DNA of 64,000 nt from Kribbella antibiotica (GTDB lineage Bacteria > Actinomycetota > Actinomycetes > Propionibacteriales > Kribbellaceae), in the NCBI RefSeq assembly GCF_004349055.1, contig NZ_SMKX01000004.1, positions 62,001 to 126,000 on the forward strand, in the 5' to 3' direction. Under the pieces are notes generated by a model that was not told where the DNA came from, made no database searches, and saw only the letters and a list, made by a program, of their open reading frames with translations. The position numbers and the translations under genes are program-made. Within the stretch, counting starts at the first letter, position 1. Every line of letters begins with the position of its first letter. Shown here in pieces: positions 8,327 to 17,266 of this stretch.

Positions 8327-8515
8327 AGGTTGCTACCTCTGGTGACGAGATCAACCAGGGACCCGGCCGGATCCGAGCAGGAGCGGAGTATCACCGCGTG
8401 GCTCCGGCCTCGCCGGATTGCTCCGCCGCATCGGCGGAGGCGATGGGCCCGGGATCACTCCCTGCCATCACACCTTGGAATCGCACCAGCGGTCAGTAAA
8501 GCACAGCCAGGGTCC
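8327..8515 (-). other. Leader region of the riboflavin fusion gene
   Basis: This 189-base gap precedes the flavin gene on the minus strand. It holds two hairpins, a 7-bp stem CTCCGCC/GGCGGAG at 8421-8439 and CCGGC-CTC-GCCGG at 8404-8416, and an AGAGG Shine-Dalgarno just before the ATG. I looked for the FMN riboswitch (RFN element) and did not find its conserved GGCGGT and AGTCCG boxes. A structured leader is possible but not proven. Confidence 0.35.
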
Positions 8516-10582
8516 TCAGCCGGTGAGCTTCGACAGGAAGGAGATGTCGAGGGTGGCCGGCTTCAGCTGGTACGGCGGGGGCGTGACGCCGGCCAGGTGT
8601 TGCAGGAGGTAGTTCCAGCGGCGGCGGACCACGTAGTGCTCGTAGCCGAGCATGATGTGTTCGGCGCGCGGGACGATCAGCAGGTCGAAGTCTTTGCCAG
8701 CGGCAATCAATCGCTCGGTGAACCGCATCGTGTGGTGCGGCTGCACGTTGTCGTCGAGACCGCCGTGCATGAGTAGGAGCTTGCCCTCGAGCTGCTCGGC
8801 GTAGTCGAGCAGCGAGCCGTCCGTGGTGGCGTACGTCTCGCCGAAAGCCTGCAGGTAATAGCGATTGTCGAGGTTGCCCGACTCCGCCACGCCCACCTTG
8901 AAGAACTCGGGGAACTCCCCCATCGCCCGCACGGTCGCGTACGCACCACCCGACGTACCGAAGAGGCCGACCCGATCCAGGTCCATCCAAGGCCGAGTCT
9001 CGGCCAGCTGCCGGATCGCGGTGACGTGGTCGTCGATGCCGGCGTTGTAGTTCCCGTACGACGCGTCGTGGAACGCCTTGTCGCGACCCGGCACGCCACG
9101 ACCGTCCACCACCACGACCCCGAAGCCGAGTGCCGCCATCGGATCCGCGTCGGCGCCGTACAGACCGGGATCGAAGGTCGGGCTGACGCGGTTGACCTGT
9201 GGTCCCGCGTACGGGTGATCCACGACCGGGTAGCTGACCGCGGGGTCGAAGTCGTGCGGTTTGTAGAGCAGCCCGAACAACTCGGTCACTCCGTCGGCCG
9301 CGAGCACCCGGAACTCTTCGGGTGGCCGCCAGCCGGTCGCCATCAACGCCGTACTGTCAGCCGCCTCCAACTCGACCAGCAGCTGCCCGCTCCACGATCG
9401 GACCGAGTGCACCGGTGACAGGCCGACCGTCGACACGCTGTCCACGAAGTAGCCGCCGTTCGGCGGAACCGCGACCTCATGATCCAGGTCGTCGTTGGTG
9501 ATCCGCGTGAACCCGCTACCGTCCAAGCCAATCCGGCAGACCGTACGGCGCAGTGGGCTCCCGTCGACCAGTCCCGCGGCAGTGAAGTAGACGACTCGCT
9601 CAGCCAGGTCCACGTGCAGGACCTGGCGGACACTCCACTCCCCCGAGGTCACCTGTCCAAGCAGTTCACCACTGTGGATGTCGTACCGGTAGAGGTGCGG
9701 CCAGCCGTCCCGCTGCGAGTACCAGAGCACCTCGTCCCCACACACCCGGGTGATCGCGGGCAGCTCCATGAACTGGTTCGGCTCGACGCGGGTCGAGGCA
9801 GTCTCGGTCAACACCAGCTCGACCGCACCGGTCGAAGGGTCTAGCCGCTTCAGCTGCAGTGTCCGCTGATCCCGTGGCTGATCGAGGAAGTAGATGGTCT
9901 CGCCGGACCACCACGCCCACTTCCGCGAGATCGGTGAGAGCAACGGCAGTACGAACGGCTCCCCCTGCGCCCGTACCGCGGTGCCTGTCTCGACATCCAG
10001 TACGACGTACTGCGCCAGCGGCACGTGCTCGTCACCCGGGTAGGCGTACCGCTGGGTCAGCAACTCCGGCGCACCACCGTCGTCCGGCAGTACGTCGATC
10101 AGATGTGTCTCCCGAACCAACCGACTGTCCAGCTGATGCGTCAGGATCCGGCGCGAGTCGGCCGACCACACAACCGCCGGCGGCAGGTGCGGCAGCCCCA
10201 GCTTGCCCAGCAGGATCTTGATCGCGAACGGGCTCGTCCCGTAGTCGTGGTCCACCGAACCATCCGTCGTCAACGGCCGCTCCGAACCATCGGAGACCGT
10301 GCGCAGCCACAGATCCGGACCGTTGCGGAACACCTCATGCTTCCCGTCCGGCGACACCACAGCCAGGAAGTCGCCAGTGCCAGGAGGTGTCGGAAGCATC
10401 GCGACCGACGTCCGCGTGCCGGCGGTGGGGTCAACGAGGTAGGTGCGGTCGGCACCCGAGCGGGTGACCTGGTAGCTGAAGCGCGCGCCGTCGTCGCTCC
10501 AGATCGGTGTGATGCGGCCGGCGTCGACCAGCCTCGGACGGTTGTGGCGCAGCAGGGCTTCAGCAGCTTGTACGTCGATCAT
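8516..10582 (-). CDS. S9 family peptidase, dipeptidyl-peptidase IV type
   Basis: This 688-residue protein has an N-terminal beta-propeller (repeating SPDGKHEVF, WSADSRRIL and similar blades) and a C-terminal alpha/beta-hydrolase domain. The catalytic serine is in GTSGGAY (about residue 544), the acid is in GGLDDNV (about 610) and the histidine is in PRAEHIML (about 642). The family cleaves dipeptides, often X-Pro, from peptide N-termini. No signal peptide is evident, so it is probably cytosolic. It lies 14 bases upstream of nothing on its own strand except the flavin operon across a 189-base gap. It is one of three S9 peptidases in the window. Confidence 0.92.
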   Translation of the reverse strand: MIDVQAAEALLRHNRPRLVDAGRITPIWSDDGARFSYQVTRSGADRTYLVDPTAGTRTSVAMLPTPPGTGDFLAVVSPDGKHEVFRNGPDLWLRTVSDGSERPLTTDGSVDHDYGTSPFAIKILLGKLGLPHLPPAVVWSADSRRILTHQLDSRLVRETHLIDVLPDDGGAPELLTQRYAYPGDEHVPLAQYVVLDVETGTAVRAQGEPFVLPLLSPISRKWAWWSGETIYFLDQPRDQRTLQLKRLDPSTGAVELVLTETASTRVEPNQFMELPAITRVCGDEVLWYSQRDGWPHLYRYDIHSGELLGQVTSGEWSVRQVLHVDLAERVVYFTAAGLVDGSPLRRTVCRIGLDGSGFTRITNDDLDHEVAVPPNGGYFVDSVSTVGLSPVHSVRSWSGQLLVELEAADSTALMATGWRPPEEFRVLAADGVTELFGLLYKPHDFDPAVSYPVVDHPYAGPQVNRVSPTFDPGLYGADADPMAALGFGVVVVDGRGVPGRDKAFHDASYGNYNAGIDDHVTAIRQLAETRPWMDLDRVGLFGTSGGAYATVRAMGEFPEFFKVGVAESGNLDNRYYLQAFGETYATTDGSLLDYAEQLEGKLLLMHGGLDDNVQPHHTMRFTERLIAAGKDFDLLIVPRAEHIMLGYEHYVVRRRWNYLLQHLAGVTPPPYQLKPATLDISFLSKLTG

Positions 10583-10596
10583 CGGGCGGAAACCTT

Positions 10597-12090
10597 TCAG
10601 TGAGTCAGAACGGGAGCGGCGTCGACCTGGTCGGCGGGCGCCGGCTTCTTGTCGCGGAGGAGCAGGAAGGCAAGGAGGGCAGAGCCGGCCACCGCGATCG
10701 CACTGGCGACGAAGGTGCCGGACATTGATTCAGCGAAGGCGGTCTTCGCGAGCTGAGCGAGCCCTGCGTCGCCTGTCTGAGCGGCGACCGCCAGTGCTTC
10801 GCCGATCGAGCCGCGGGCCGCCTCGGGTGTCGAGTCCGGCATGGACGAGGTGAAGTGACCGGCGAGCGCGCTACCAAGGATCGCGATCCCGAGCGCAGCA
10901 CCGGCCTGCTGGACGGTGTCATTCAGGGCCGAGCCGACGCCGGCGTGCTCAGCAGGCACAGCGCCCATCAGCGCCGCGGTCGCCGCAGGCTGCGCCAGAC
11001 CGGCGCCGATCCCGAAGACTCCCAGAGCGAGCGCGACCATCCCGAAGCCGTCGTCGGCACGCAGGGTGGCCATCACACCGAAGCCGACGGCGAGGATCAG
11101 CAGGCCGATCACGGTCAGCGGGCGGTTGCCGATCTTCTGGCCGAGCGTGGCACCGATACCGTTGACCAGGATCACCGCGACCGCCATCGGGACGAGGGCC
11201 AGACCGGCGCGGGTCGGCGAGTAGCCGAGGACGAACTGCAGGTACTGCGTCAGAGCGAGGATCAGACCGCCGTTCGCGATCTGCAGGAGCACGAGCGACA
11301 GGCTGCCGCCGCTGAAGTTGCGGTCCCGGAAGAGCTGCAGTGGAACCATCGGCACCGGCGTACGGAGCTCCCAGACGACGAAGGCGACCAGGCTGGCCAC
11401 GGCGATGATCGCCATCGGCCACGACACTCCACGCTCCGGCAGCTCGATGATCACCCAGACCAGCGACACGAGCCCGACCATCGACAGCAGCGCGCCGACC
11501 GGGTCCGGCTTGCGCCACGGGCCCTTCGACTCCGGCATCCAGATGACCGCGGCCGTGATCGCCACGACAACCACCGGCACGTTGATCAGGAAGACCGAAC
11601 CCCACCAGAACTTCGCGATCAGTGCACCACCGAGGACCGGGCCGCCGATCAGGCCGACCATCAGCACCGAACTCCAGATCGACATCGCCTGACGGCGTTC
11701 CTCGTCGTCGAAGACGGTGATCAGCACCGACAGGGTGCTCGGCATCACGACCGCTCCCCCGATACCCATCAGGACCCGGCCGGTGATCAGCATCTCCGGA
11801 CTGCCGGCGTACGTCGCCAACAGCGAGGCGACGCCGAAGATCGCCAGCCCGATGATCATCACCTTCTTCCGGCCGTAGCGGTCGGAGAGGCTGCCGGCGG
11901 TGAGCAGCAGACCGGCGAAGACCAGGATGTAGCTGGCGACGATCCACTGGATCTCCTGGGTGGTCGCCCCGAGATCCTCGGTGAGGACCGGGATGGCCAC
12001 GTTCAGCACACCGTTGTCCAGCACCAGCACCAGCGTGCTCAGGCAGAGCACGATCAGAATCAGCCACCGACGCGGATGACGAGCAGTCAT
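10597..12090 (-). CDS. MFS drug exporter, DHA2 (14-TMS) family
   Basis: The protein is about 497 residues with 14 hydrophobic segments, the antiporter motif GGPVLGGALI in segment 5 and the loop motif GSLSDRYGRKKVM. It probably exports drugs using the proton gradient. ATG 12090 is chosen because a strong GAGGAGG Shine-Dalgarno stands just before it; a longer in-frame start at 12153 would run through the operator region. It is divergent from the TetR gene at 12209, the standard arrangement for a repressor-controlled efflux pump. It ends 14 bases before the S9 peptidase start. Confidence 0.93.
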   Translation of the reverse strand: MTARHPRRWLILIVLCLSTLVLVLDNGVLNVAIPVLTEDLGATTQEIQWIVASYILVFAGLLLTAGSLSDRYGRKKVMIIGLAIFGVASLLATYAGSPEMLITGRVLMGIGGAVVMPSTLSVLITVFDDEERRQAMSIWSSVLMVGLIGGPVLGGALIAKFWWGSVFLINVPVVVVAITAAVIWMPESKGPWRKPDPVGALLSMVGLVSLVWVIIELPERGVSWPMAIIAVASLVAFVVWELRTPVPMVPLQLFRDRNFSGGSLSLVLLQIANGGLILALTQYLQFVLGYSPTRAGLALVPMAVAVILVNGIGATLGQKIGNRPLTVIGLLILAVGFGVMATLRADDGFGMVALALGVFGIGAGLAQPAATAALMGAVPAEHAGVGSALNDTVQQAGAALGIAILGSALAGHFTSSMPDSTPEAARGSIGEALAVAAQTGDAGLAQLAKTAFAESMSGTFVASAIAVAGSALLAFLLLRDKKPAPADQVDAAPVLTH

Positions 12091-12113
12091 CACGCACCTC
12101 CTCAGAATGTTCG

Positions 12114-12178
12114 TTGAACGGTGTGCAAGTTGCTTGAACAGTGTGCAGGACAACTTGAACAGCGGTCAAGTCCTGCAC
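12114..12178. promoter_or_regulatory. TetR operator cluster between the DHA2 exporter and its regulator
   Basis: Three direct repeats TTGAACGGTGTGCA, TTGAACAGTGTGCA and TTGAACAGCGGTCA start at 12114, 12134 and 12155, so spacing is 20-21 bp or two helical turns. The first is itself a near palindrome (TTGnAC-N3-GTnCAA). A longer inverted repeat GTGCAGGAC...GTCCTGCAC covers 12143-12178. The block lies between the two divergent starts and is the expected binding site of the TetR protein. Confidence 0.7.
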
Positions 12179-12196
12179 AACGTTCAGGTCATCCGG

Positions 12197-12202
12197 TAGG
12201 CT
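12197..12202 (+). promoter_or_regulatory. -10 box of the TetR gene, leaderless start
   Basis: TAGGCT stands six bases before the ATG at 12209 and no Shine-Dalgarno is present, so transcription probably begins at or next to the start codon. Confidence 0.5.
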
Positions 12203-12208
12203 GCCGGT

Positions 12209-12934
12209 ATGGCGAGCGAGGAATACCCATCGGTCTGGACCCGGCCCAAGCGCAACCGGCGGCGCGAGCAGCCGGCGCTCAGTCAGGAGCAGATCGTCGC
12301 CGCGGCGATCAAACTCCTCGACGCCGAAGGCCTCGAGGCCCTCACCATGCGCAAGCTCGGGGCCGAGCTGGGCGCCGTGGCGACCGCGGTCTACTGGCAC
12401 GTGGCCAACAAGGAGGAGCTGATCGAGCTCGTCGTCGACCACGTGTACGGCGAGATCGACGTACCGGAGATCTCCGCACCGGACGAGTGGCGGGCAGCCG
12501 CGACCACGTTCGCGCACAACTTCCGGGCCACGATCCTGCGGCATCCGTGGCTGGGCTCGACGCTCGCCGATATCGGCGTCACCCTGCTCGGCCCGAACAT
12601 GCTCCAGTCCTCCGACCGCACCCTCGGCCTCTACCAGGCCGCGGGCTTCGGACTCCGGGAGGCGAACCACGCCTCGACCGCCGTGCTCAGCTATGTCGTC
12701 GGCCTCGCCGCGAGCGAGGCCGCAACGGTCAGCAAGGTGAAGCGCAGCGGCCTGTCCGAGCAGGAGTGGATGGCCAAGGTCTGGCCCGCCGCCGAGCAGG
12801 CCGCAGCGCCGTACCCCCGCCTGAAAGCCTTGTACGGCGAATACACGAGCAGCTCCGCCGCCGACAACGGTGATGAGGTCTTCGACTACGGCCTCACCTG
12901 CATCCTCGACGGACTCGAAGCTCGCCTCAGCTGA
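12209..12934 (+). CDS. TetR-family repressor with TetR_C-type ligand domain
   Basis: The 241-residue protein has an N-terminal helix-turn-helix at about 30-75 (LSQEQIVAAAIKLLDAEG, then MRKLGAELGAVATAVYWHVA) and a C-terminal helical domain like that of tetracycline-type repressors. It is divergent from the DHA2 exporter and probably represses it until a drug binds. Its 3' end overlaps the 3' end of the convergent P450 gene by eight bases, at a CTCAGCTGAG palindrome. The inducer is unknown. Confidence 0.92.
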   Translation: MASEEYPSVWTRPKRNRRREQPALSQEQIVAAAIKLLDAEGLEALTMRKLGAELGAVATAVYWHVANKEELIELVVDHVYGEIDVPEISAPDEWRAAATTFAHNFRATILRHPWLGSTLADIGVTLLGPNMLQSSDRTLGLYQAAGFGLREANHASTAVLSYVVGLAASEAATVSKVKRSGLSEQEWMAKVWPAAEQAAAPYPRLKALYGEYTSSSAADNGDEVFDYGLTCILDGLEARLS

Positions 12935-13838
12935 GGCTCTGCCAGAAGCGCTTCAGCACCGCTGACCGATCCGGAACCTCCGTGCCTGGCGGATGCATCC
13001 GCATCAACACCGATCCGCGGGGTGCGGCCACGACACCACCAGTCATGCGATGCCGCAGACGGTCGGTGCGGAGCTCCGGTACGCCGGTCTGCAGCAGCAG
13101 CTCGAAAGTTGTCCGGAGCTGGAGCTCGGCGAAGGATGCGCCCAGACATCGGCGGGCTCCGGCGCCGTACGGGAAGAACTCGAACGGGGTCGGCTTCACG
13201 GTCGCCCAGCGCGCCGGCTCGAACGCGTGTGGCCGGTCGAAGACCTTCGGGTTGCGGTGCTCGAGGGGCCGGGGTAGCGACATCGGGACGGTCGGCATCA
13301 GTCGCTGAGTCTCCTTGATCACCGAGCCCAAGTCGTCCTGGGCGTGCCCACCGGCGAGGGCGATCAACGCCCACGCCATCGTGACCGATGTCGTCAGATA
13401 GCCCGAGGCGAGCATCCCGTGCAGCTCCCCGACGATCTCGGCCGTCGACAGCCGACGGCCGTCCTCGTCCGTGGCGTGACAAAGGATCGAGAGTGCGTCC
13501 ACCCGCGGTTCCTCGTCGCGGTTGGCCTCGATCACCGCGGACACGTCCCGGTGCACACCTTCGACCAGCCGCAACCACCTTCCGTACGGCGTCCGGCGGC
13601 CGAACTTGAACAGGAACACCCGCGGGTCCATCGTCGCCACCAGCAACTGTGTGACCCGCTCGCTCAGCTCGGCATCGGTGTCGTCGAGGCCGATCAGGCA
13701 GGCGAGCATGTTCGCGTTCGTCAGCCGATCGAGTTCGGCCACCAGATCGAAGGGCTCACCCGTCGGCCGGGCGAACCGGGAGCGTTCGAAGTTCCGGATG
13801 ACGACCTTCTCGTAACTGTGGATGGCCGATCGATGCAT
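12927..13838 (-). CDS. Cytochrome P450, N-terminally truncated (possible pseudogene)
   Basis: The 303 residues contain the I-helix (GMLASGYLTTSVTM), the ExxR motif KETQR and the heme loop FFPYGAGARRCLG with its cysteine ligand. A full P450 has about 400 residues, and the first hundred are missing. In-frame codons upstream of the first ATG still encode P450-like sequence (NVRSRKLLLPI directly before MHRSAIHSYE), but no ATG, GTG or TTG occurs in that frame up to the YidC gene. The HxxxR residues of the C-helix are not recognisable. It is probably a decaying gene, or less likely one using an unusual start. Convergent with the TetR gene. Confidence 0.75.
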   Translation of the reverse strand: MHRSAIHSYEKVVIRNFERSRFARPTGEPFDLVAELDRLTNANMLACLIGLDDTDAELSERVTQLLVATMDPRVFLFKFGRRTPYGRWLRLVEGVHRDVSAVIEANRDEEPRVDALSILCHATDEDGRRLSTAEIVGELHGMLASGYLTTSVTMAWALIALAGGHAQDDLGSVIKETQRLMPTVPMSLPRPLEHRNPKVFDRPHAFEPARWATVKPTPFEFFPYGAGARRCLGASFAELQLRTTFELLLQTGVPELRTDRLRHRMTGGVVAAPRGSVLMRMHPPGTEVPDRSAVLKRFWQSLS

Positions 13839-14085
13839 GATCGGCAGCAGCAGCTTGCGGGACCGGACATTCCGCCGGCCGTTCAGCGTCGCCGTCGCGT
13901 CCGCGAGTACTCGACCTGCCTCATCCAGAAGCGCAGGTTGTTCAGGTGAGCCGACCCGGACGGACCCGGGACATCGGCTCGCAGCGTGGCGTCGTACGGG
14001 CGGTTCGATCCCATTTTCGCAGTGTTGCGCCGACCGGGGCCCTGGGCAACCAAATGCGCTCAGGGCCGGCCGTTCGTGCAGCGGA
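13839..14085. other. Intergenic region between yidC-like gene and truncated P450
   Basis: The 247 bases hold an in-frame extension of the P450 reading frame with recognisable P450 residues only in the first 35 or so bases. Beyond that I see no gene, repeat or convincing terminator. Confidence 0.4.
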
Positions 14086-14787
14086 TCAGCGTTGCAGGAC
14101 AGTCCGTTCGACGACGGTCCAGGTGGTGGTGGTCAGCAGGTACAGCCCGGCCGCGAGCGGGACGAAGGCCACGGTGAGCAGCGTGCCGTAGGGCAGCCAG
14201 CGAGCGAGTCGGCGCGACAACGGCGTGGCGGACTCGTCGAGCTGCCGAAGCGCGAGCCGTGCCGAGAACCACGCGACCACGGCCAGCAGTACGGCGAGCA
14301 CCACGAACCCCGGGGTCGCAGCGAACACCGGCCAGTGCAGACCGAGCGGTGCACCGAGCGGTGCACCGAGCAGCGTGCCGCTGATCAGCTGGTTGGTCTC
14401 ACCGCCGACGAGTGCCCGCGAGAACAGCGTGTACATCAGCCAGAAGAACGGCAGCTGCGCGAACATCGGCAGCATGCCGGCGAAGAGCGTCGTACCGTGC
14501 TCGGTCTGCAGCTTGGCGAGCTCGCGCTGCAGACGCTCCGGATTGTCGCGATGGCGCTCGGTGAGCTTTTTCATGTGCGGCATCAGCGCCGCCCGAGCGC
14601 GCAACCCGCGGTGCGCACGCACGCTCAGCGGGAGCAGGCAGAGCCGGACCAGCAGGGTGCAGGCCACGATCGCGATGACGGCTGCCCAGGAGCCGGTCAG
14701 TGGCTGCAGGACGGTGACGAGGGAAGACAGCAGGTGATAGGCACCGGAAACCGGTGCCTCCAGGAACGAAGGCACAACGAACTCCAA
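14086..14787 (-). CDS. YidC/Oxa1-family membrane protein insertase (paralogue)
   Basis: The 233 residues show the YidC core: a first segment followed by the basic loop RAHRGLRARAALMPHMKKLTE, the conserved GMLPMFAQLPFFWLMY hairpin, then three more membrane segments. Such proteins insert membrane proteins with or without SecYEG. The length is that of short Gram-positive paralogues rather than the main actinobacterial YidC, which normally lies near rnpA. A 12-bp tandem repeat gives GAPLGAPLG near the middle. The gene follows the DUF6412 gene and sigA on the same strand. A specialised client is likely but unknown. Confidence 0.88.
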   Translation of the reverse strand: MEFVVPSFLEAPVSGAYHLLSSLVTVLQPLTGSWAAVIAIVACTLLVRLCLLPLSVRAHRGLRARAALMPHMKKLTERHRDNPERLQRELAKLQTEHGTTLFAGMLPMFAQLPFFWLMYTLFSRALVGGETNQLISGTLLGAPLGAPLGLHWPVFAATPGFVVLAVLLAVVAWFSARLALRQLDESATPLSRRLARWLPYGTLLTVAFVPLAAGLYLLTTTTWTVVERTVLQR

Positions 14788-14818
14788 GAGTGAGAAGGAT
14801 CAGGTAGCGAGAAACTCG

Positions 14819-15073
14819 CTACCGTCCCGGGGCTCTTGGTCTCGGTCGGCCGGCGGCGTCCGGATCACGGAGCCGGAGGAACGCGGTGCGCTCGGCGCGG
14901 TCGCGGACCGAGGCGGCGCGGGCGAGCAGCGGTGCCGGGGTCGGCGCCGCTTGGCGGGCGACCAGCAGCACGGCCAACAGCAAAGCCGCCGCTGTGAAGA
15001 CAGCGGCGGCCAGTGATGCCGTATCGAGGACAGGGATCACCAGTGCAAGCGCACTGGCGATCCACTGGCTCAT
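14819..15073 (-). CDS. DUF6412 small membrane protein
   Basis: This 84-residue protein has two hydrophobic helices (about 5-22 and 24-42) and a C-terminal tail FLRLRDPDAAGRPRPRAPGR, which I recognise as the DUF6412 signature found beside YidC paralogues in actinobacteria. Its ATG follows the stop of the sigma factor gene by one base, so the two are translationally coupled. It is probably a partner of the downstream YidC-like protein. Molecular function unknown. Confidence 0.75.
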   Translation of the reverse strand: MSQWIASALALVIPVLDTASLAAAVFTAAALLLAVLLVARQAAPTPAPLLARAASVRDRAERTAFLRLRDPDAAGRPRPRAPGR

Positions 15074-15074
15074 G

Positions 15075-16400
15075 TCAGTCGAGGTAGTCGCGCAGGACCT
15101 GCGACCGCGACGGGTGCCGAAGCTTCGACATCGTCTTGGACTCGATCTGGCGGATCCGCTCGCGGGTCACGCCGTAGACCTTGCCGATCTCGTCCAGCGT
15201 CTTCGGCTGGCCGTCGGTCAGACCGAACCGCATCGAGACCACACCGGCCTCGCGCTCGGACAGCGTGTCGAGCACCGCGTGCAGCTGCTCCTGCAGGAGC
15301 GTGAACGACACGGCCTCGGCCGGGACGATCGCCTCGGAGTCCTCGATCAGGTCGCCGAACTCGGAGTCGCCGTCCTCACCGAGCGGAGTGTGCAGGGAGA
15401 TCGGCTCGCGGCCGTACTTCTGCACCTCGATGACCTTCTCCGGGGTCATGTCGAGCTCCTTGGCGAGCTCCTCCGGAGTGGGCTCGCGCCCGAGGTCCTG
15501 CAGCATCTGGCGCTGGACGCGGGCCAGCTTGTTGATGACCTCGACCATGTGCACCGGAATCCGGATGGTGCGGGCCTGGTCGGCCATCGCGCGGGTGATC
15601 GCCTGCCGGATCCACCAGGTGGCGTACGTCGAGAACTTGTAGCCCTTGGTGTAGTCGAACTTCTCGACCGCCCGGATCAGACCGAGGTTGCCCTCCTGGA
15701 TCAGGTCCAGGAACAGCATGCCGCGGCCGGTGTAGCGCTTGGCCAACGACACCACCAGGCGCAGGTTGGCCTCGAGCAGGTGGTTCTTGGCGCGGCGGCC
15801 GTCCTCGGAGATCCACTCGTACTCGTCGCGGACCTTCTCCTTGAGCTTGTTCGCCTCGTCGGAGCTCTGCTCCTCCGCGAACAGACCGGCCTCGATCCGC
15901 TTGGCGAGCTCGACCTCCTGCTCGGCGTTCAGCAGGGGGACCTTGCCGATCTGCTTCAGGTAGTCCTTGACCGGGTCCGCGGTGGCCCCGGCGACCATCA
16001 CCTGCTGCTCGGGCTCGTCGGTCTCGTCGGCCTCGGACACGATGAAGCCCTGGTCCTCGGTGATCTCCTTCTCGAGGACCTTCACCGTGTCGGGCTTGAA
16101 GTCGGCGTCGTCGACCTCGTCGAGGGCGCGCGGCTTACCCGTCTTGGGGTCGATGGCCAGACCGGCCTCGGACACTGCCTTCTTCGCCGGCGCCTTCTTG
16201 GCGGCAGCCTTCTTCGCGGCGGGGATACCGTCCTCCAAGGGGTTGGCGGCCTTGACCGCAGTAGTCTTCTTTGCGGCCGCCGCCTTCTTCGCGGCGGGGT
16301 CGGTCACTCGGGCGCTGGTCCTCGGAGCCGCGCTGCGGGCGGTGGCGGCCACCACTGCCCGGGCCGCTTCGGGGACATTCTCGGACGAGCTGGACGACAC
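15075..16400 (-). CDS. sigA: Primary RNA polymerase sigma factor (SigA/HrdB/RpoD)
   Basis: The 441-residue protein directs core RNA polymerase to housekeeping promoters. A low-complexity Lys/Ala N-terminus ([17 protein letters not shown]) is followed by region 1.2 ([16 protein letters not shown]), region 2 ([20 protein letters not shown] and [14 protein letters not shown]), region 3 and region 4 ([19 protein letters not shown]). The start is GTG 16400 with GAGAGG upstream. The Lys/Ala-rich tail is common in actinobacterial HrdB. DUF6412 and yidC-like genes follow closely, an arrangement worth noting because they could be read through from the sigA promoter. Confidence 0.97.
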   Translation of the reverse strand: MSSSSSENVPEAARAVVAATARSAAPRTSARVTDPAAKKAAAAKKTTAVKAANPLEDGIPAAKKAAAKKAPAKKAVSEAGLAIDPKTGKPRALDEVDDADFKPDTVKVLEKEITEDQGFIVSEADETDEPEQQVMVAGATADPVKDYLKQIGKVPLLNAEQEVELAKRIEAGLFAEEQSSDEANKLKEKVRDEYEWISEDGRRAKNHLLEANLRLVVSLAKRYTGRGMLFLDLIQEGNLGLIRAVEKFDYTKGYKFSTYATWWIRQAITRAMADQARTIRIPVHMVEVINKLARVQRQMLQDLGREPTPEELAKELDMTPEKVIEVQKYGREPISLHTPLGEDGDSEFGDLIEDSEAIVPAEAVSFTLLQEQLHAVLDTLSEREAGVVSMRFGLTDGQPKTLDEIGKVYGVTRERIRQIESKTMSKLRHPSRSQVLRDYLD

Positions 16401-16644
16401 GAATTACCTCTCGTCTGACGCAGGGTTTGTACGACGTTCTGGTGCTGGTGGAACAAGTTTTTGGAGACGACTGTTTGCGGTTGCGCGCTGGTCAGGCTGC
16501 GACAACACTCCATTGTAATCCGCGGACCAAGCCACGCCGTGCCGCGACCCCCCGAACGACGCCCTCAGGCCCCCACCGTACGGCGTAGCCGCAGCGGTGG
16601 AGGCCTGATTCGTGACCTGATATTGCAGAGCGCCAGCCGTACTG
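16401..16644. other. sigA upstream region
   Basis: These 244 bases separate the HhH-GPD gene end from the sigA start. They must hold the sigA promoter but I see no box strong enough to assign, and no gene. Confidence 0.4.
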
Positions 16645-17265
16645 TTACCCGTTTCTGGTCTGCCGCAGCGGACGAGCGACCACCCGCTGCCGACCGACCT
16701 GTTCCTCCTGCTTGAACTGCCGCACCCGCACCAGCGACGCCACGTCGATCACGTCGGCGACCGACTTGTACGCACCGTCTTCGCCGTACGGCTCGGACGC
16801 CTCGCGCCAGCCGCGCGGCCGGACCTTCAGCTGCTTGCCGAGCAGGGCGACGAAGATCTTCGCCTTCTGGGCGCCGAAGCCCGGCAGGGCCGACAGTCTG
16901 GCGAGCAGGTCGTCCCCGGACTTCACGTCGGACCACAGGCCCGAGGCGTTGCCGCCGTACTCCTCGTCGAGGTGCTTGGCCAGGGTCTGGATCCGGGCCG
17001 CCATGGCGGTCGGGAACCGGTGCACCGCCGGCGGACCGGCGACGATCTCGACGAACGCGTCGGGATCGTAGTGCGCGACCGTGGTCGGGTCGAACGGGCC
17101 GGCCATCCGCTTCGCGATCGCGACCGGGCCCGCGAAGGCACGTTCCATCGGGATCTGCTGATCCAGCAGCATCCCCACCAGCAGAGCGAACGGGTCTCTA
17201 CTGAGCATCTCGTCGGCGTCGGGCTGCTGCGCAAGGCACAACTTCTTGCTGCGTGTCGAGGTCAC
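16645..17265 (-). CDS. HhH-GPD-type base-excision DNA repair protein
   Basis: The 206-residue protein matches the uncharacterised actinobacterial HhH-GPD family. The helix-hairpin-helix is near LPGFGAQKAKIFVALLG (about 131-147), and the N-terminal helix MLLDQQIPMERAFAGP resembles the family's conserved QQIPMExAF stretch. A base-excision role is inferred from the fold; the [4Fe-4S] cysteines of EndoIII are missing. It is one base downstream of the universal stress protein gene, suggesting a stress-linked operon. Confidence 0.88.
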   Translation of the reverse strand: MTSTRSKKLCLAQQPDADEMLSRDPFALLVGMLLDQQIPMERAFAGPVAIAKRMAGPFDPTTVAHYDPDAFVEIVAGPPAVHRFPTAMAARIQTLAKHLDEEYGGNASGLWSDVKSGDDLLARLSALPGFGAQKAKIFVALLGKQLKVRPRGWREASEPYGEDGAYKSVADVIDVASLVRVRQFKQEEQVGRQRVVARPLRQTRNG

Positions 17266-17266
17266 C

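Noticed and set aside
8327-8515. FMN (RFN) or cobalamin riboswitch in the flavin gene leader
   Set aside because: Only an isolated GGTGCGATTCC resembles such elements; the other conserved boxes are missing.
12927-13838. Intact cytochrome P450
   Set aside because: The N-terminal hundred residues and a start codon upstream are missing.
5812-14085. Secondary-metabolite gene cluster around the methyltransferase, flavin fusion, exporter and P450
   Set aside because: No core biosynthetic gene (PKS, NRPS, terpene or RiPP) is present and the P450 is truncated.
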